Notes: generated by a model not told the origin, from the sequence alone. A stretch of DNA of 64,000 nt from Distichodus sexfasciatus (GCA_032718565.1 JAVGVS010000017.1:4879866-4943865), one strand, 5' to 3'; positions 24,835 through 35,626 are shown, numbered from the stretch's first letter. Numbers and translations: made by a program.

Positions 24835-25048
24835 AATCACATTAGCACAGAAAATTAAGCCACTTGCAGAAGAAAAGCATGCCTCAGCGGGTAATACTGT
24901 TATTCTTTCTCATTAATGATAATGATGAGCTCCGCTCGTATTACCAGTATCCGGAAACCAAGCCAGAATTTCTCCTTTAGATTTTTGCATATAAGCCTAA
25001 AAAGGAGAATGTTGCTGGTCGATTGTCAGTAGAAATTAAAGACAAAAA
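24835..25048 (+). pseudogene. TCR V pseudogene V7, truncated
   Basis: The acceptor TTCTCAG and the start of a V exon (ITLAQKIKPLAEEKHASAG) are preserved. The first cysteine region is deleted and stops follow (TCTCATTAATGA). The exon is cut off in framework 3 by a SINE. No leader is present: LINE copy A lies immediately upstream. It retains CGA where V11 has TGA (GCTGGTCGATTGTCAG), which helps date the V11 lesion. Confidence 0.85.
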
Positions 25049-25049
25049 C

Positions 25050-25170
25050 CCATACAAACACAAGGAGACCATGCAAACTCCGAGAGGTCCCCTGGCCGAC
25101 CCGGGGCTTGAACTCAGGACCTTCTCATTTTGAGGTGGCAGCGCTAACCACTTCACCGCCGTGCCACCCC
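25050..25170 (-). repeat. SINE family 1, head only
   Basis: Reversed copy of the tRNA-like head: GGTGGCACGGCGGTGAAGTG, then a B-box-like GAGTTCAAGCC. It truncates V7. Confidence 0.75.
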
Positions 25171-25434
25171 TTTTTAAGAATTATTTGTTTATTATCTACC
25201 CCAAACTCTCTCTCACTAAGTCTCTTGATGCAAGAAAACTGGTAGTTTCTGTTAATAAATGAAGGCGATCTAAGATGAAAAAGAAGAACTATGCAACACC
25301 AGTGACTTTGTAAAAGTAGAATAAATATTTAATAGTCAATAATCAATTTAATAATAATTTAATATCACCTAACTGATACTCACAGGTTTCAGAAAAGCTT
25401 GTCATGTGTTGTTGTATTTTGATGCTGACTTCCT

Positions 25435-25443
25435 GGGTGGGAA
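25435..25443 (+). promoter_or_regulatory. possible V8 upstream box (GGGTGGGAA)
   Basis: Seven of nine positions match; 68 bp before the first leader ATG. Weaker than the boxes of the 'LAQ' group. Confidence 0.35.
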
Positions 25444-25511
25444 GAACCTTATTTCACCATGTCAAGATTTCAGCACACACTGTTTAACACCACAGATCTC
25501 AGTGTTCCAAA

Positions 25512-25989
25512 ATGGCTCAGCAATCAACCTCAATGTATATTGCCAGATATTTACCACTGTTTCACATTGCTGTAAAAGGTAAAAAAGAAAGAAAGAAAAA
25601 TTGTAACATGGGATGCTACACTTGCTTAAAGATTTTCCGATGTGATTTTACGTTGTTAAAATAAACTTTTGTTGCAGGTGTGTTTGCAGATACAATTGGT
25701 CCAAGAAAGGAAGATGCCAACATTGTCAGCAAAGAAAGAGATGATGTTGCTCTGAAATGCTCATATGAGTCAGGGAGCAGCACTATTCTCATTTACTGGT
25801 TCAGGCAGAACCCTAATAAAGGACCAGAATATTTATTATATAAAGGTGCAAAATCTTATAGCAGTTACAGTGGTTCCCCTAGTGATACTCGAGTTGAAGC
25901 AAAAACATGGGACACTTCTACTGAACTTATTATTAACAATGTAAAGCTGACAGATTCTGCTCTCTACTACTGCGCTCTTACAATGGATA
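25512..25989 (+). CDS. TCR variable segment V8, intact ('GADQIGP' group)
   Basis: Leader exon from ATG 25512 (or, at the usual leader length, the in-frame ATG 25533) to 25578; V exon 25678-25989. It opens GVFADTIGPRKEDANIVSKE, then VALKCSYES, IYWFRQNPNKGPEYLLYKG and LTDSALYYCALT. The frame is open up to the signal. It differs from the 'LAQ' genes in framework 1 and in having WFR. Of the four genes of this group in the window, it alone keeps a canonical heptamer. Assignment to alpha or delta is open. Confidence 0.87.
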
Positions 25990-26028
25990 CACTGTGATAC
26001 AATACCCCCAAGAGCCTTTACAAAAATA
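25990..26028 (+). other. 23-type RSS of V8
   Basis: Heptamer CACTGTG, 23 bp, nonamer ACAAAAATA. The V coding end adds TMDT codons before it. Confidence 0.8.
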
Positions 26029-26283
26029 AAACTTACTTGAAGTTAACCACAAGCAGAGATAAAGACAAGCTTCACACTTGGGTTGAGGAAAAGCTTCCTG
26101 AGTAATGCTTCTTTAAATATGTCAAAATGACCTAATATTCATAATAAATTTGAGTACTTCAGTGCTGAAGTGTTTTATGAAATACTTACAAATATTCCAT
26201 TACTTTTAATTGTTTGCATATGTCTTTGCTGAGGTTTGAAAAGAAAACAACACCACCATGTTATATTCTGTCAGCTGCTTTGT

Positions 26284-26292
26284 GGGTGGAGC
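26284..26292 (+). promoter_or_regulatory. V9 upstream box (GGGTGGAGC)
   Basis: Perfect box 64 bp before the V9 leader; preceded by CTTTGT. Confidence 0.6.
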
Positions 26293-26356
26293 TCTGAGCC
26301 ACAATAATGCCATTCATGCTTGACTCTACTATATGTCACTTCAGGTCTCCATCAAC

Positions 26357-26835
26357 ATGCTTCTCTCTATCATTTTTCCCTCACAACTTCTTTTCAGGGT
26401 GGCACGGTAGTGCAGTGGTTAGCGCTGCCGCCTCACAGCAAGAAGGTCCTGGATTTGAGCCCCTTGGTGCCTTTCTGTGTGGAGTTTGCATGCTCTCCCC
26501 GTGTTTGCTTGAGTTTCCTCCGGGTGCTCTTGTTTTTCTTCCACAGTCCAAAGGCATGCAATATAGGTTTATCAGCATCTCTAAATTGGCCCCCGTAAGG
26601 TGTGGATGTGTGTGATTGTGTGAGTGTGCCCTGCAGTGCGTTGGGGCCTACCCAGGGTTGTTCCCCGCCTTGCACCTGTAAGTTCCCGAAATAGGCTCCG
26701 GTTCCCCCGAGACCCCAGTTGGGATTAAGCGGTTCAGATAATGATAAGGACCAAACCAGGAAATCTGGAGATTTCCCCTGCTGCAGTGTCAGACTCTTCT
26801 TTTCTACTCGCACTTTTCTAGTGGGCCTTGGCATC
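26357..26835 (+). pseudogene. TCR V pseudogene V9, interrupted by SINE
   Basis: Leader 26357-26396 (MLLSIIFPSQLLF) is almost identical to the V12 leader, but a SINE begins exactly where the splice donor should be. After the SINE only the last part of a V exon remains (GDFPCCSVRLF in one frame, then the GCC TTG GCA region), with frame breaks. The signal is CACAGTG at 26836-26842 with a shortened spacer before GAAAAACCT. Box and leader are intact, so transcription without a usable V is possible. Confidence 0.85.
26397..26748 (+). repeat. SINE family 1, near full length
   Basis: Starts GGGTGGCACGGTAGTGCAGT, has A-box-like GGTTAGCGCTG and a B-box-like GATTTGAGCCC, and ends GGGATTAAGCGGTTCAGATA. 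The longest copy here and the reference for the others. Confidence 0.85.
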
Positions 26836-27057
26836 CACAGTGATAGGAAACCCAACAACAGAAAAACCTCTATTTTTCAATCTATGCCTTGGCTAAAATT
26901 ACTTTAGCCTGATTATGGAAAATAATTTGTGTAACACTGCAAAATAAAATGTTTCAATTTCCAAGTAAAATAAAATGTCAAATAATCTTTTGGATTTGAT
27001 GCATCACATTAAACTCATTATTCTGTGGTCACACTGAGGTGTAACGACAGAATCCTT

Positions 27058-27071
27058 CCAGAAGAGGGCAG
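27058..27071 (+). promoter_or_regulatory. CTCF-like motif
   Basis: CCAGAAGAGGGCAG in CTTCCAGAAGAGGGCAGATT, 411 bp before the V10 box; same context as at 19821. Confidence 0.45.
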
Positions 27072-27481
27072 ATTTTGCCCAGATACTATAGGTGTTCTTA
27101 CAAGTTATACATTGTGATGTACGTATTGTACAAAAGTGTGTCTTTTAAGTGTGTCAGACTCACCACACTCTACAGTTTGGACCCATTTTGTTACAAACCC
27201 AAATTAGTTGATTAGGAATATTCAACACCTGGTATAATGCTGCTGGAAGCTGGCACCAACCTTAATATTTTTTTTTTATTCTAATTTTTAAGGCTGTGTA
27301 ATCAACAGAGATCAGAGATCAACATCTGACATTCTTTAACCATTTTGTCTTTACTGAAACTGTGCCAACAGTAATGTATGCCATTTGTTAATGGAAAGCA
27401 AATTTTTTGAAGTATGATGTTTCTCAGCACTCACACTGTACTCAGTGCACACTGCATGTACCTGCTTATTAGACAACTTAT

Positions 27482-27490
27482 GGGTGGAGC
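27482..27490 (+). promoter_or_regulatory. V10 upstream box (GGGTGGAGC)
   Basis: Perfect box 61 bp before the V10 leader, followed by TATGTACCTAAGCAG. Confidence 0.65.
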
Positions 27491-27551
27491 TATGTACCTA
27501 AGCAGTGAGCTAAGGCAATCTCATTCATCTCACTTTAAATTTATCATCAAG

Positions 27552-28038
27552 ATGATGTTCTCTGTCCTTTATCTTCTACTGCTTCTTTTAAGTGAGTACA
27601 TTTTTAGTTAGTTAGTTAGTTTAGTGGATATGAAAAAGCATTTAATAAAACAAGAATAAAACAGCAGTTTTATTCTGCTGTTTTTCACAGCATTGGACAT
27701 TATTATTAGCACTTAATGTATTGTTATTTTACAGGAAGCCTGATAGCTCAGAGCATAAAGCCACTTGTTGAAGAAAAGCATGTCTCACAAGGCAAAGATG
27801 TTACTCTGTCTTGCATGTACAATGTCACATTCGGAACAAGCAGTTATCTCCACTGGTATCGCCAGTATCCCAGATCCAGACCAAAATCTCTTCTCTTAGT
27901 TAGTGATTTCAAAGAAAAAGATGAAAATGTTCTTCTTCGCATATCAGCCGAGCTTGAAAAAGGCAGAAGACATGTTCATTTAAGGATCTCTAACACTGTT
28001 GTATCAGACTCTGCACTGTACTACTGTGCCTTGGAGCC
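27552..28038 (+). CDS. TCR variable segment V10, intact
   Basis: Leader exon 27552-27591 (MMFSVLYLLLLLL, strongly hydrophobic; start chosen at the first of two adjacent ATGs, giving the usual 40 bp) and V exon 27735-28038. The V domain opens SLIAQSIKPLVEEKHVSQG, then VTLSCMYNVT, YLHWYRQYPRSRPK and VSDSALYYCALE. There is an Asn-Val-Thr glycosylation site in CDR1. No lesions; the recombination signal is near perfect. V13 is its close relative (shared MFSVLYL/MLPVLYL leaders). Confidence 0.92.
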
Positions 28039-28076
28039 CACAGTGGCGGGAAACCCAACTACACTGTACAAATACC
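28039..28076 (+). other. 23-type RSS of V10
   Basis: Heptamer CACAGTG, 22 bp, nonamer ACAAATACC (one change). Confidence 0.88.
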
Positions 28077-28139
28077 TTTACAAGCTTTTTACTGAAATAC
28101 ACTCCAGACAGCACAATGCACAACACTACACAAAACAGT

Positions 28140-29649
28140 AACAAAATATCAATTGTGGTTAATGTGACAAACATGCTGATGTTTAACAGCAGTGACAGTG
28201 TCAGTGCAATATTTTATTTTATACTTCAAATATGTCATTAGATCCTACACACAAAGCTCCACACCATGCAGTCTCTCCCACCATTTCTTTTGTTTTAATA
28301 TCTGTTTGTCACAGCTCCGCCTGAACTCTACCTTAGCTGCCCACCGGAGGGCGCCCTGCCCTGTCTTGTCTGTCTAGTGTGGAATGTCTGTCAAGTCCTT
28401 CAGTCTTTCTGCCCTCTTTGTGTCCTGACTGGTTAATTAGCTTAATTATATGTGACACCTGTGTATGCTTAGATTTTCGTCTTTCTTGATCTATTTTGGT
28501 GCGTTCGACCTGGGCGTAGGTCTGTCTGCAGCTGACGTGACGTAGCACGAGATCTGCCGGCGGCTGCAGGGTTGGAGAATAAAGTGACTGTCAAGTCGGA
28601 CAACTTTTACTGCTCGTAGTACGCGAGATCTGCGGTGGCCGAACTCGCGGTGTTGGCGCTTTCGTGGCAGACGAAATAGACATCTTGAAATTCCCGTGTT
28701 CTTGCATGAAGAATACGGAGATCAGCGAAGGCAAATTAAAACAAGAACTGCTTCACATTACTTTTATAATCTGATCCCTGTAGACTCCTTTGGTTTACTT
28801 AACAGGGCAGATTAAATCTTAAAACAACTCTTTACTGCACACTACAATTAAATGTAAGATTTTTTTTCAAATATATAAGATAAGAACAGGGGTGATTTTA
28901 GCCTAGATAAATAAAGCTTAACCTGCGGGGGGAGGAGCAGCTGACAGCCCGTGTCCACACGATTTTCACACATCTTTTTTCCTACATCAAAGCTGTCAGT
29001 ACAGACTAATAGAAAGTCTAGCCTGTTTTGCTAGAATGGCCAAGAAGTATTAATGTAAAGAAAATCATCCAAAAAAATGACAGTTGTGTTTGACCCAACA
29101 AATTTCCTCAAACAAGTATCAGCAAATAAAAGCTTATTGTGTATTCACCAGTCCTTAGCCTTTCTGCCTTTTGTTTGGCGTCACACAGTGCCAATGTACC
29201 CTCAGAATAAGTTACAGTGATAAACAGTTTCAGTTGCCATGGCTCAAGTGATGCACATTTTGAGCCGCTATATAGGCCCAAACATCTACCCAGAAACACA
29301 ACTTTTCGACTACAGAATTGCATAATCAATTGACAATCTACTTGTTAAGGTTAATTAAGGGAATTCAACTGTGTTACAGTAGAAGATTGAATGGGAAACC
29401 TGCACAGTGGTATAATTTTGTGTGATTTCATGTCTTTATCTGTTAAAAATTAGCATATTAGCATTACCCTCAATGTCAGTGGTTTGGTAAACTGTTACAC
29501 ACTGCTTATTCACTCAATAATATGTTGAGTGACGTTAACAGATGTTCTAATATATCAAGCTAGACAGATGGGAGTCAGTTAAATCAAAGTAATATTGTTA
29601 TAATATATAGGGTGATGCTAGATGTACACTTTCAGGGAGAAAACAATTT
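28140..29649. other. long intergenic stretch, no V gene
   Basis: A GC-richer block at about 28309-28672 starts TGTCACAGCTCCGCC, contains AATAAAG and ends near GTGGCA. It resembles a solo LTR, but no flanking duplication was found. It contains CCACCGGAGGGCGC, a CTCF-like string, at 28344. The remainder holds nothing recognisable. Confidence 0.35.
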
Positions 29650-29826
29650 GTATGTCTTTTTCTAGTTTAAAGTTTACATTTATATTGTACTTCTAGTTTA
29701 AAGTCTTTATTTTATATTCTATTTATATATTTTATTGTGCCTTATTTGTTCCTAGTACCTTGTTCTTTGTTGTTTGCACTGTTAAAACTGGAGCCACGTC
29801 GTCTCGTCTCTCTGTATACTTGTAAT

Positions 29827-30483
29827 CAGGCCCGTAGCCAGGGGGGGTTCGGGTGGTTCCCAAATTTGTTCGTTTTTTTTTTTTTTTTGGTAATGAAGTA
29901 TTCTTTTAAATAATGATGCATAATAATTGGAATCCCTCAAAAAAAAAAAAATCTAAACCAAACTGAAGCCCTAATAACCACTTGTGACTGTGATTCTCCT
30001 TGATGGCACGCAATATGTAACAACCCACTGCGCAGCAACTGACGTTTTTTTTTTTTTTATCTGTGAGGCGGCATCCTACATCCATATAATATGGGGCGAA
30101 AAGAGCAGGAGAGATATAAGAGAAAGCAGGCAGCAGCGTCATTATCGCAGAATATCGAACATATGTTCAAAAAGACTGCCAAACAGAGTAAGGCTGTTAT
30201 AACAGCCTATAAAGGTATAACAGCCTTACTCTGTTTGGCAGTCTAAGCAATTTCACAACATTGTAGTAAATATTTTTTAGTGCATCAAAAGTGTGCACAT
30301 TATGATACGAGCAGACAGATTAAGATATCCAGCACAAATTATTGCAAAAAAAGTCATCATAATGCAATATTTAAATCTCTTAATGACATACAAAATAAGT
30401 ATGAAAATACAAAAGGTCCACTTTAAAAAAAAAGAAAAAGAAAAACAAGAACCCCCCCTTGCACTAGGCTGGCTACGGGCCTG
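29827..30483. mobile_element. DNA element with perfect 15-bp TIRs
   Basis: CAGGCCCGTAGCCAG at the left end and its exact reverse complement at the right end define the element, inserted into a LINE tail. Terminal CAG suggests hAT-type, but an 8-bp duplication is not evident. It carries a perfect internal hairpin at 30173-30244 and homopolymer-rich stretches; no coding frame. Confidence 0.8.
30173..30244. repeat. perfect 29-bp inverted repeat
   Basis: Left arm 30173-30201 begins AGACTGCCAAACAGAG; right arm 30216-30244 ends CTCTGTTTGGCAGTCT; the loop is 14 nt. All 29 positions pair. Confidence 0.95.
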
Positions 30484-30779
30484 TAAGTATATAGCAGAGA
30501 TGACAATGAAGTTTACTTTGACTTTTTGACTTTTTGTTCTAATAAGCATACACATAAGAATAGCAGGTTAATTGTCTGAAAACCAGTTCTTACTGTTTCA
30601 CATTCTTTTTGGGAGAAACAGCTGATACCTTTTTTGTTCTTTATTGTATTTCATTTAAAAAGTATGTATAGAAAGCATAAAAAAGACAAAAACATACAAA
30701 AAAACAAAACAAACATGAAAACATCCAAAACCAAAGAGAAAAGAAAATTTCTCAAAAAAACAAAACAAACAAAAACCCT

Positions 30780-31217
30780 TAGTCACTAAGGTGGAAAGAG
30801 CCCAGAAGGAGATTTGTTTTAATGGCTTTGCTGAAGATTGTAGTGTACTGTTACATTTTTATATCATTCATAAAAATGGAGAGGAGTGGCTCACTGCTGG
30901 TATATTTACATTTGTAATTGAAATGTTTTGCAAGAAAAAATACCAAATTCACAACATAAAATACTTTGCCTTCATCTTTGCTAAAGTCAGGGAAACCAAA
31001 TAAGACATGTTTAAAAGAAAATTAAAAATTCCATTGAAATCTGGTGCATAATAGTGATAGCAGGATCTGTCCTTAGCAGAATGATGACAAAACCTAAACA
31101 AATGCACAGAGGTTTCTGGGGATCTTTCACAGAATGAACATGCATCATTGAGGACTTTTTCATTCGTGAAATAGCAGGTAACGCATCGAAACTTCCTGGG
31201 ATACAAACGTCACACAC
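30780..31217 (-). mobile_element. L1 ORF2 C-terminal fragment
   Basis: Minus strand reads PRKFRCVTCYF, then NDACSFCERSPETSVHLFRF with the spaced cysteines and histidine of the L1 ORF2 tail. Further on, NLVFFLAKHFNYKCKYTSSE and FSKAIKTNLL follow. Truncated at both ends, from a different L1 family than the copy at 9450. Confidence 0.75.
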
Positions 31218-32640
31218 GTCATGCGCTAAATTTCAATAAGGGCAAAGTTGTGTTGTCATGGAGGCGGTCCCCAGCTTCCCTCTCTTTTGTAACAGTTAGT
31301 CCACTATTATGCTACCCAGTGTTGGTGTTCTGTGCTTGGTGTTTTCTGAAGAAAAGTTTATTGGTTTGTTGTTTAGAGGCCATTGAGCCTGTTTGTTTTT
31401 TCTTCAAATAAAAGCTTGCATTGGTGCCATGCAGCCTTGTGTTTCACCAGCATACTGTGTGACACGTCTGATCTTATATAGGCCTCCCACGAGATAATAC
31501 CAAAATTAACTCATAAAAACCCTTTCTCATATCAAAAACTCAAATATAGTAGCATAGCATTTATTACAGCCCAAACAATTCACCGGTGGGACAAAAATCT
31601 TCCACTGACACAATTTTACCATTCGTTGTATATATTCCATGTGCTTTATTTGCTCTTTTTCCCTCTTTCTTATTGCACTGTAAAAACTGGAGCCACGTCG
31701 TCTCGTCTCTCTGTACAATATATAGCAGAGATGACAAAGTTTACTTTGACGTTTTGACTTTGACTTTGATATTCCTCCTGGGTTTATATTAAAAGTGGAA
31801 TAGTCCAACTGATTCCCCTCTACATGACCTCCTAGTGGTTTAGCCCCAACTGTTACGGAAAATACTGCTGTAGGTAAGTTACTGCTGCATTGTTTTCACA
31901 TGTATAAATAAAGAATAGAGCTTTTTGATAAGGTTACTGTGAAATGTTTAATTGAGAATATGATGATAAAAGTACTATCACTCACAAGAAATTTACAGCA
32001 GATGAAACACACGGCTAACGATTTACCGAATGAGCAAAATATTAAATTATACTAAGAGACCACTGTAACTAATGTTATATTTCATATTACATTAATTGCT
32101 TACTCCTTACTCATAGTGTTGTAATGACAGATGACTTCCAGAAGATGGCAGATTCAGCATCTTTTGCTCCTCACCGTCCGGATTCGTCACACTGTAATAA
32201 GGACTAATCGGTATCTGAAGCTCTGTTAACTTTAAGAACTGCTGTCTATGTAATTGCCAACCCGTAGTTTATACAATCCACTGCCTTAAAACAACAAATT
32301 GGCCAATAAAGAGGTTCAAAGTTAATAAGTGGTCATATGAAGCTGTATGTAAAACACTGCAATAACTTACAATGATTAACTCCTCATTCTTTATATATGA
32401 AACATAAAAGCAAATTAATTTCAACAAGTTCATTAACTGTGTTTTCAGATCGTGAAAGTTACCATGGATATTCAACATTTATCTAATTAAACTGATCATT
32501 ATATTAAATAAAGTTTTTTTCCCAGGTTAGTTTTAAGGTTTTTTATTTTCTAATATGATCAATGATAATTAGCATATGAAAAGCTTGCATTGGGCGTCTT
32601 CAATACTTTTGCTCAGGAAATCAGTTTACTGTCATTAACT
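31218..32640. other. intergenic, one LINE tail
   Basis: 31655-31775 (+) repeats the LINE 3' end (GGAGCCACGTCGTCTCGTCT, AGCAGAGATGACAAAG). About 31255-31490 contains AATAAAAGCTTG and may be an LTR fragment. No gene seen. Confidence 0.45.
32138..32151 (+). promoter_or_regulatory. CTCF-like motif
   Basis: CCAGAAGATGGCAG in GACTTCCAGAAGATGGCAGA, 500 bp before the V11 box. Confidence 0.45.
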
Positions 32641-32650
32641 TGTGCTTTGT

Positions 32651-32659
32651 GGGAGGAGC
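32651..32659 (+). promoter_or_regulatory. V11 upstream box (GGGAGGAGC)
   Basis: One change from GGGTGGAGC; 66 bp before the leader. Confidence 0.6.
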
Positions 32660-32725
32660 ACTGTCCATAAACAGGACATACAGTAATTCCATTCAGCCTT
32701 CACTCTGCTGTCACTAGAGAGCATG

Positions 32726-33328
32726 ATGCATTTCCCTGTCCTCACTTCCTTTATGTTCCTTTGCAGTAAGTATATATTAACATAGCTGTGTTATAGTAAC
32801 AGTTTTTAATTCCTTATTAATAAATGTATTGTTAGGAGGAGATTTATGGTGTGTCATCTATCTTTATCACTATGCTCTTCACTGACCTAATTGTTATTTC
32901 CTTTTTAGGTTAGTATATATGAACAGCAGTTATTAATTCTTTGTTAATTAATTTCCATTAGTAGATTGCAAAGATTTAAGTCACATCATAGCTTGACATT
33001 GTTCTTTGGTAATACTGTTTTTTCCCTCAGGAATCACATTAGCACAGAAAATTAAGCCACTTGCAGAAGAAAAGTATGCCTCAGAGGGTGATACTGTTAC
33101 TCTCTCCTGTGAGTACACTGCCACTAATGATAATGATGAGCTCCACTGGTATCTCCAGTATCCGGGAACCAAGCCAGAATTTATCCTTTTGATTTTTGCA
33201 TATGAACCTAAAAAGGTGAATGATGCTGGTTGATTGTCAGTAGAAGTTATAGACAAAAAGACTGTGGATCTACAAATCTCCACTGCTAAACTCCCAGACT
33301 CTGCCATGTACTACTGTGCTTTGAGGCC
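32726..33328 (+). pseudogene. TCR V pseudogene V11, one stop codon
   Basis: Leader 32726-32765 (MHFPVLTSFMFLC; an in-frame ATG lies 3 bp upstream) and V exon 33031-33328. All landmarks remain: LSCEYTAT, LHWYLQYPG (L in place of R), AMYYCALR. The only lesion is TGA at 33231-33233; the paralogue V7 has CGA there, so this is a C-to-T change at a CpG. The signal at 33329-33366 is CACAGTG, 22 bp, GCCAAAACC. It could be a population polymorphism. Confidence 0.9.
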
Positions 33329-33636
33329 CACAGTGAAAGGAAACCCCATTACACTGTGCCAAAACCATATTGTGCAGAAACATGTTGTTAATGCTTATTT
33401 TAAATAAGAATTTGTAATGGAATTGTAATTAAATTAAATCAGCAATGAGATTTATTCTCTTTCCTGAGTTCTAAAGTACTAATGAAGTTCTTTCAGTTTC
33501 TGCGATCAAACCATAACTATTTCAGGAAAACACTCATGGCAATTTGCAAAGTCCACCTAACAGTTATGAGGCTAAGTCTAATGATGAGAAACAGCGGTGA
33601 AGGCACTCATGGTAAGCAAATTAGTTTTTGTTTCAT

Positions 33637-33852
33637 TTAATTTAATTTCCCTTGTTTACTCTCTTGTTTGTTTACACCCATAAAATCCCATTCAGTATTG
33701 ACCTCAACAATCAAGCATCTGCATTTTACAACATGGCCTGAAACCCATCTGATGTCATATACAACACCTATTTTATTTACTGCTGTTTCAGACCATAGGA
33801 GTCCGGTTGAGCAGGAATTATTTAGATAATGGTGGTAGTTGTTGAGTACCAA
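33637..33852 (-). other. unexplained open frame, antisense
   Basis: The minus strand carries an open stretch reading NNSCSTGLLWSETAVNKIGV and then YDIRWVSGHVVKCRCLIVEV, with protein-like composition unlike the surrounding AT-rich DNA. No start in good context or splice sites were assigned. It may be a transposon or processed-gene remnant; not recognised. Confidence 0.25.
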
Positions 33853-34206
33853 TTAGGGAACTGTCACATTTCAGGATAATTACTCACTCACTCACTGACA
33901 TGGTAGTGTGTTGTTCTTGGAAAAGTGTAAACAACGCAGCAGGGTTGCTGTACCATTCATACATCTCAAAATCACTGTTATGAGGATTTGACCACTGATG
34001 TTGGGTGAATAATGCTGACTTTATATTCTAACTTCTCCCACTATACACCTCTACTTTACTAGAATATTCCATACCGTTTCATGAATAGAAATATTTCCTA
34101 GGTATTACAATTATTCCATTTCCAATATTTTTATTAGTATATTTTTTCCCCCTGAGATTTGAAAAGAACATAACACTACCATGTTATATTCTGTCAGCCC
34201 CTTCAT

Positions 34207-34215
34207 GGGTGGAGC
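34207..34215 (+). promoter_or_regulatory. V12 upstream box (GGGTGGAGC)
   Basis: Perfect box 76 bp before the V12 leader. Confidence 0.6.
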
Positions 34216-34291
34216 TTTGTACCTAGACAGTGTTCTGCAATAATTGCATTCATGTTTGACTCTGCTATAAATACTTCAGGTCTCCATAATC

Positions 34292-34625
34292 ATGCTTCTC
34301 TCTATCCTTTTTCTCCCACAACTTCCTTTCAGTAAGTGTATTCTAGTAATGACATCTTACTTGTATAAGCTTGGAAAATGCTGTTAAATATCTTGAAACT
34401 TTTTTCACTTAATTGCATGCTGAACATTTAGAATATTGTGTAAGAAATCGCATTCTTTGTTTTTCTTCAATAAAGTTCTATTTTCAAGTGGCACACTGGA
34501 ACAGACAATTGAGTCACTAACTGAAGAAACGGACATTTTAGAGGGTAATAGTGTTACTCTCTCCTGCACATACAAAACCACTTCCACTGGAGGTTCTCTC
34601 CAGTGATATCGCCACTGAAAAAATA
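34292..34625 (+). pseudogene. TCR V pseudogene V12
   Basis: Leader 34292-34331 (MLLSILFLPQLPF) is intact. The V exon acceptor has decayed (TTTTCAAG in place of TTTCCAG). The exon from about 34489 reads GTLEQTIESLTEETDILEG and LSCTYKTT. The tryptophan codon of WYR has become TGA (34604-34606), and recognisable sequence ends soon after. No recombination signal follows. Confidence 0.88.
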
Positions 34626-34892
34626 TGATATTAAAAGTATTAAGAAATTCTTTACTTTTAACAATGTAGTGTCAGATCACACTGTCTGTACAACTCTTCA
34701 AATATCCAACCAAACATCGTTGCCACATCATCCCAGACCCACCTCCAAACTGGTCAAACTAGATGTTGCTAGTTATACAAACATTATACAAACTAGTATA
34801 ATATTTTCTGCTGCATCTCCAGACTCTTTCTCATCTGTGCTCAGCTTAAACCTGCTCTACATCTGCAAGGCCCTGATTGTCAGATGACTTAC

Positions 34893-34901
34893 GGGTGGAG
34901 T
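34893..34901 (+). promoter_or_regulatory. V13 upstream box (GGGTGGAGT)
   Basis: One change; 65 bp before the V13 leader; followed by TTTGTATCTAAGCAG. Confidence 0.6.
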
Positions 34902-34966
34902 TTTGTATCTAAGCAGTGAGCTAAAGCAACCGCGTTCATCTTTCACTTTACATTTCCACCAACAGG

Positions 34967-35380
34967 ATGCTCCCTGTCCTTTATCTCATGCCGCTTCTTT
35001 TAAGTAAGTACATTTTACTTTTTTGAAAGTATTTTATGATGATAATAATACTAATAATATAATTGTTATTTTACAGGGAGCATCTTAGCACAGAGCATTA
35101 AGCCAATTCAGGAAGAAAATTTCATCTCACAAGGTGATGATGTTACTCTGTCCTGCGAGCACAATGCCACATCTGGATCAAACTATTATCTTCATTGGTA
35201 TCGCCAGTATCCCAGGTCCAGACCGGAATTTCTTCTCTTAGTTAGTGAATTCAAAGAAAGAGAGGAAAATATGCCTCTTCGCATGTCAGCAGAGCATGAT
35301 AAAGGCAGTAGACGTGTGCACCTGCAAGTCTTCAACACCGCAGTATCAGACTCTGCACTGTACTACTGTGCCTTGGCGCC
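34967..35380 (+). CDS. TCR variable segment V13, intact
   Basis: Leader exon 34967-35003 (MLPVLYLMPLLL, 37 bp) and V exon 35077-35380 separated by only 73 bp. The V domain opens SILAQSIKPIQEENFISQGD, then VTLSCEHNATSG, YLHWYRQYPRSRPEF and VSDSALYYCALA. The usual tyrosine after the first cysteine motif is histidine (CEH). The V exon has no internal ATG early on, so simple start-to-stop scans miss it. No lesion is visible; it is the sister of V10. Confidence 0.9.
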
Positions 35381-35418
35381 CACAGTGGCAGGAAATCCAT
35401 CTACACTTTACAAATACC
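35381..35418 (+). other. 23-type RSS of V13
   Basis: Heptamer CACAGTG, 22 bp, nonamer ACAAATACC, as in V10. Confidence 0.88.
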
Positions 35419-35626
35419 TTTAGGTTCAGAGTTTGTTTAAATTTGCAGGTGATTTTCTAAAGACTGATGTGTAGTGGATTTCTTATGTTGACCGAATTTG
35501 TTACAGAACAGGTAATGCAAGATGAATTACATTTTAACACTTTAAAAATATTTTTCAGCATATTGCAAGATATCTTTTGCTTGGAACAGTACCTATTCGT
35601 GGCCTGTAAAAATATGTATTTGTCAA

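Larger units (their letters stand above)
29650..30538 (+). repeat. LINE 3'-UTR fragment (copy-A type), split by DNA element
   Basis: TTCTAGTTTAAAGT to ACGTCGTCTCGTCTCTCTGT (29650-29826) and ATAGCAGAGATGACAATGAA to the TTTGAC tail (30484-30538) are the reverse complement of the 3' end of LINE copy A at 21230-21430. A DNA element (29827-30483) separates the two halves. Confidence 0.75.

Noticed and set aside
26397..26470. tRNA gene, from A- and B-box-like sequences
   Set aside because: No cloverleaf or anticodon arm can be drawn; it is the head of a dispersed SINE seen eight more times.
28309..28672. Solo LTR
   Set aside because: TG...CA-like ends and AATAAA are suggestive, but no target duplication was found, so it was kept only as a note.
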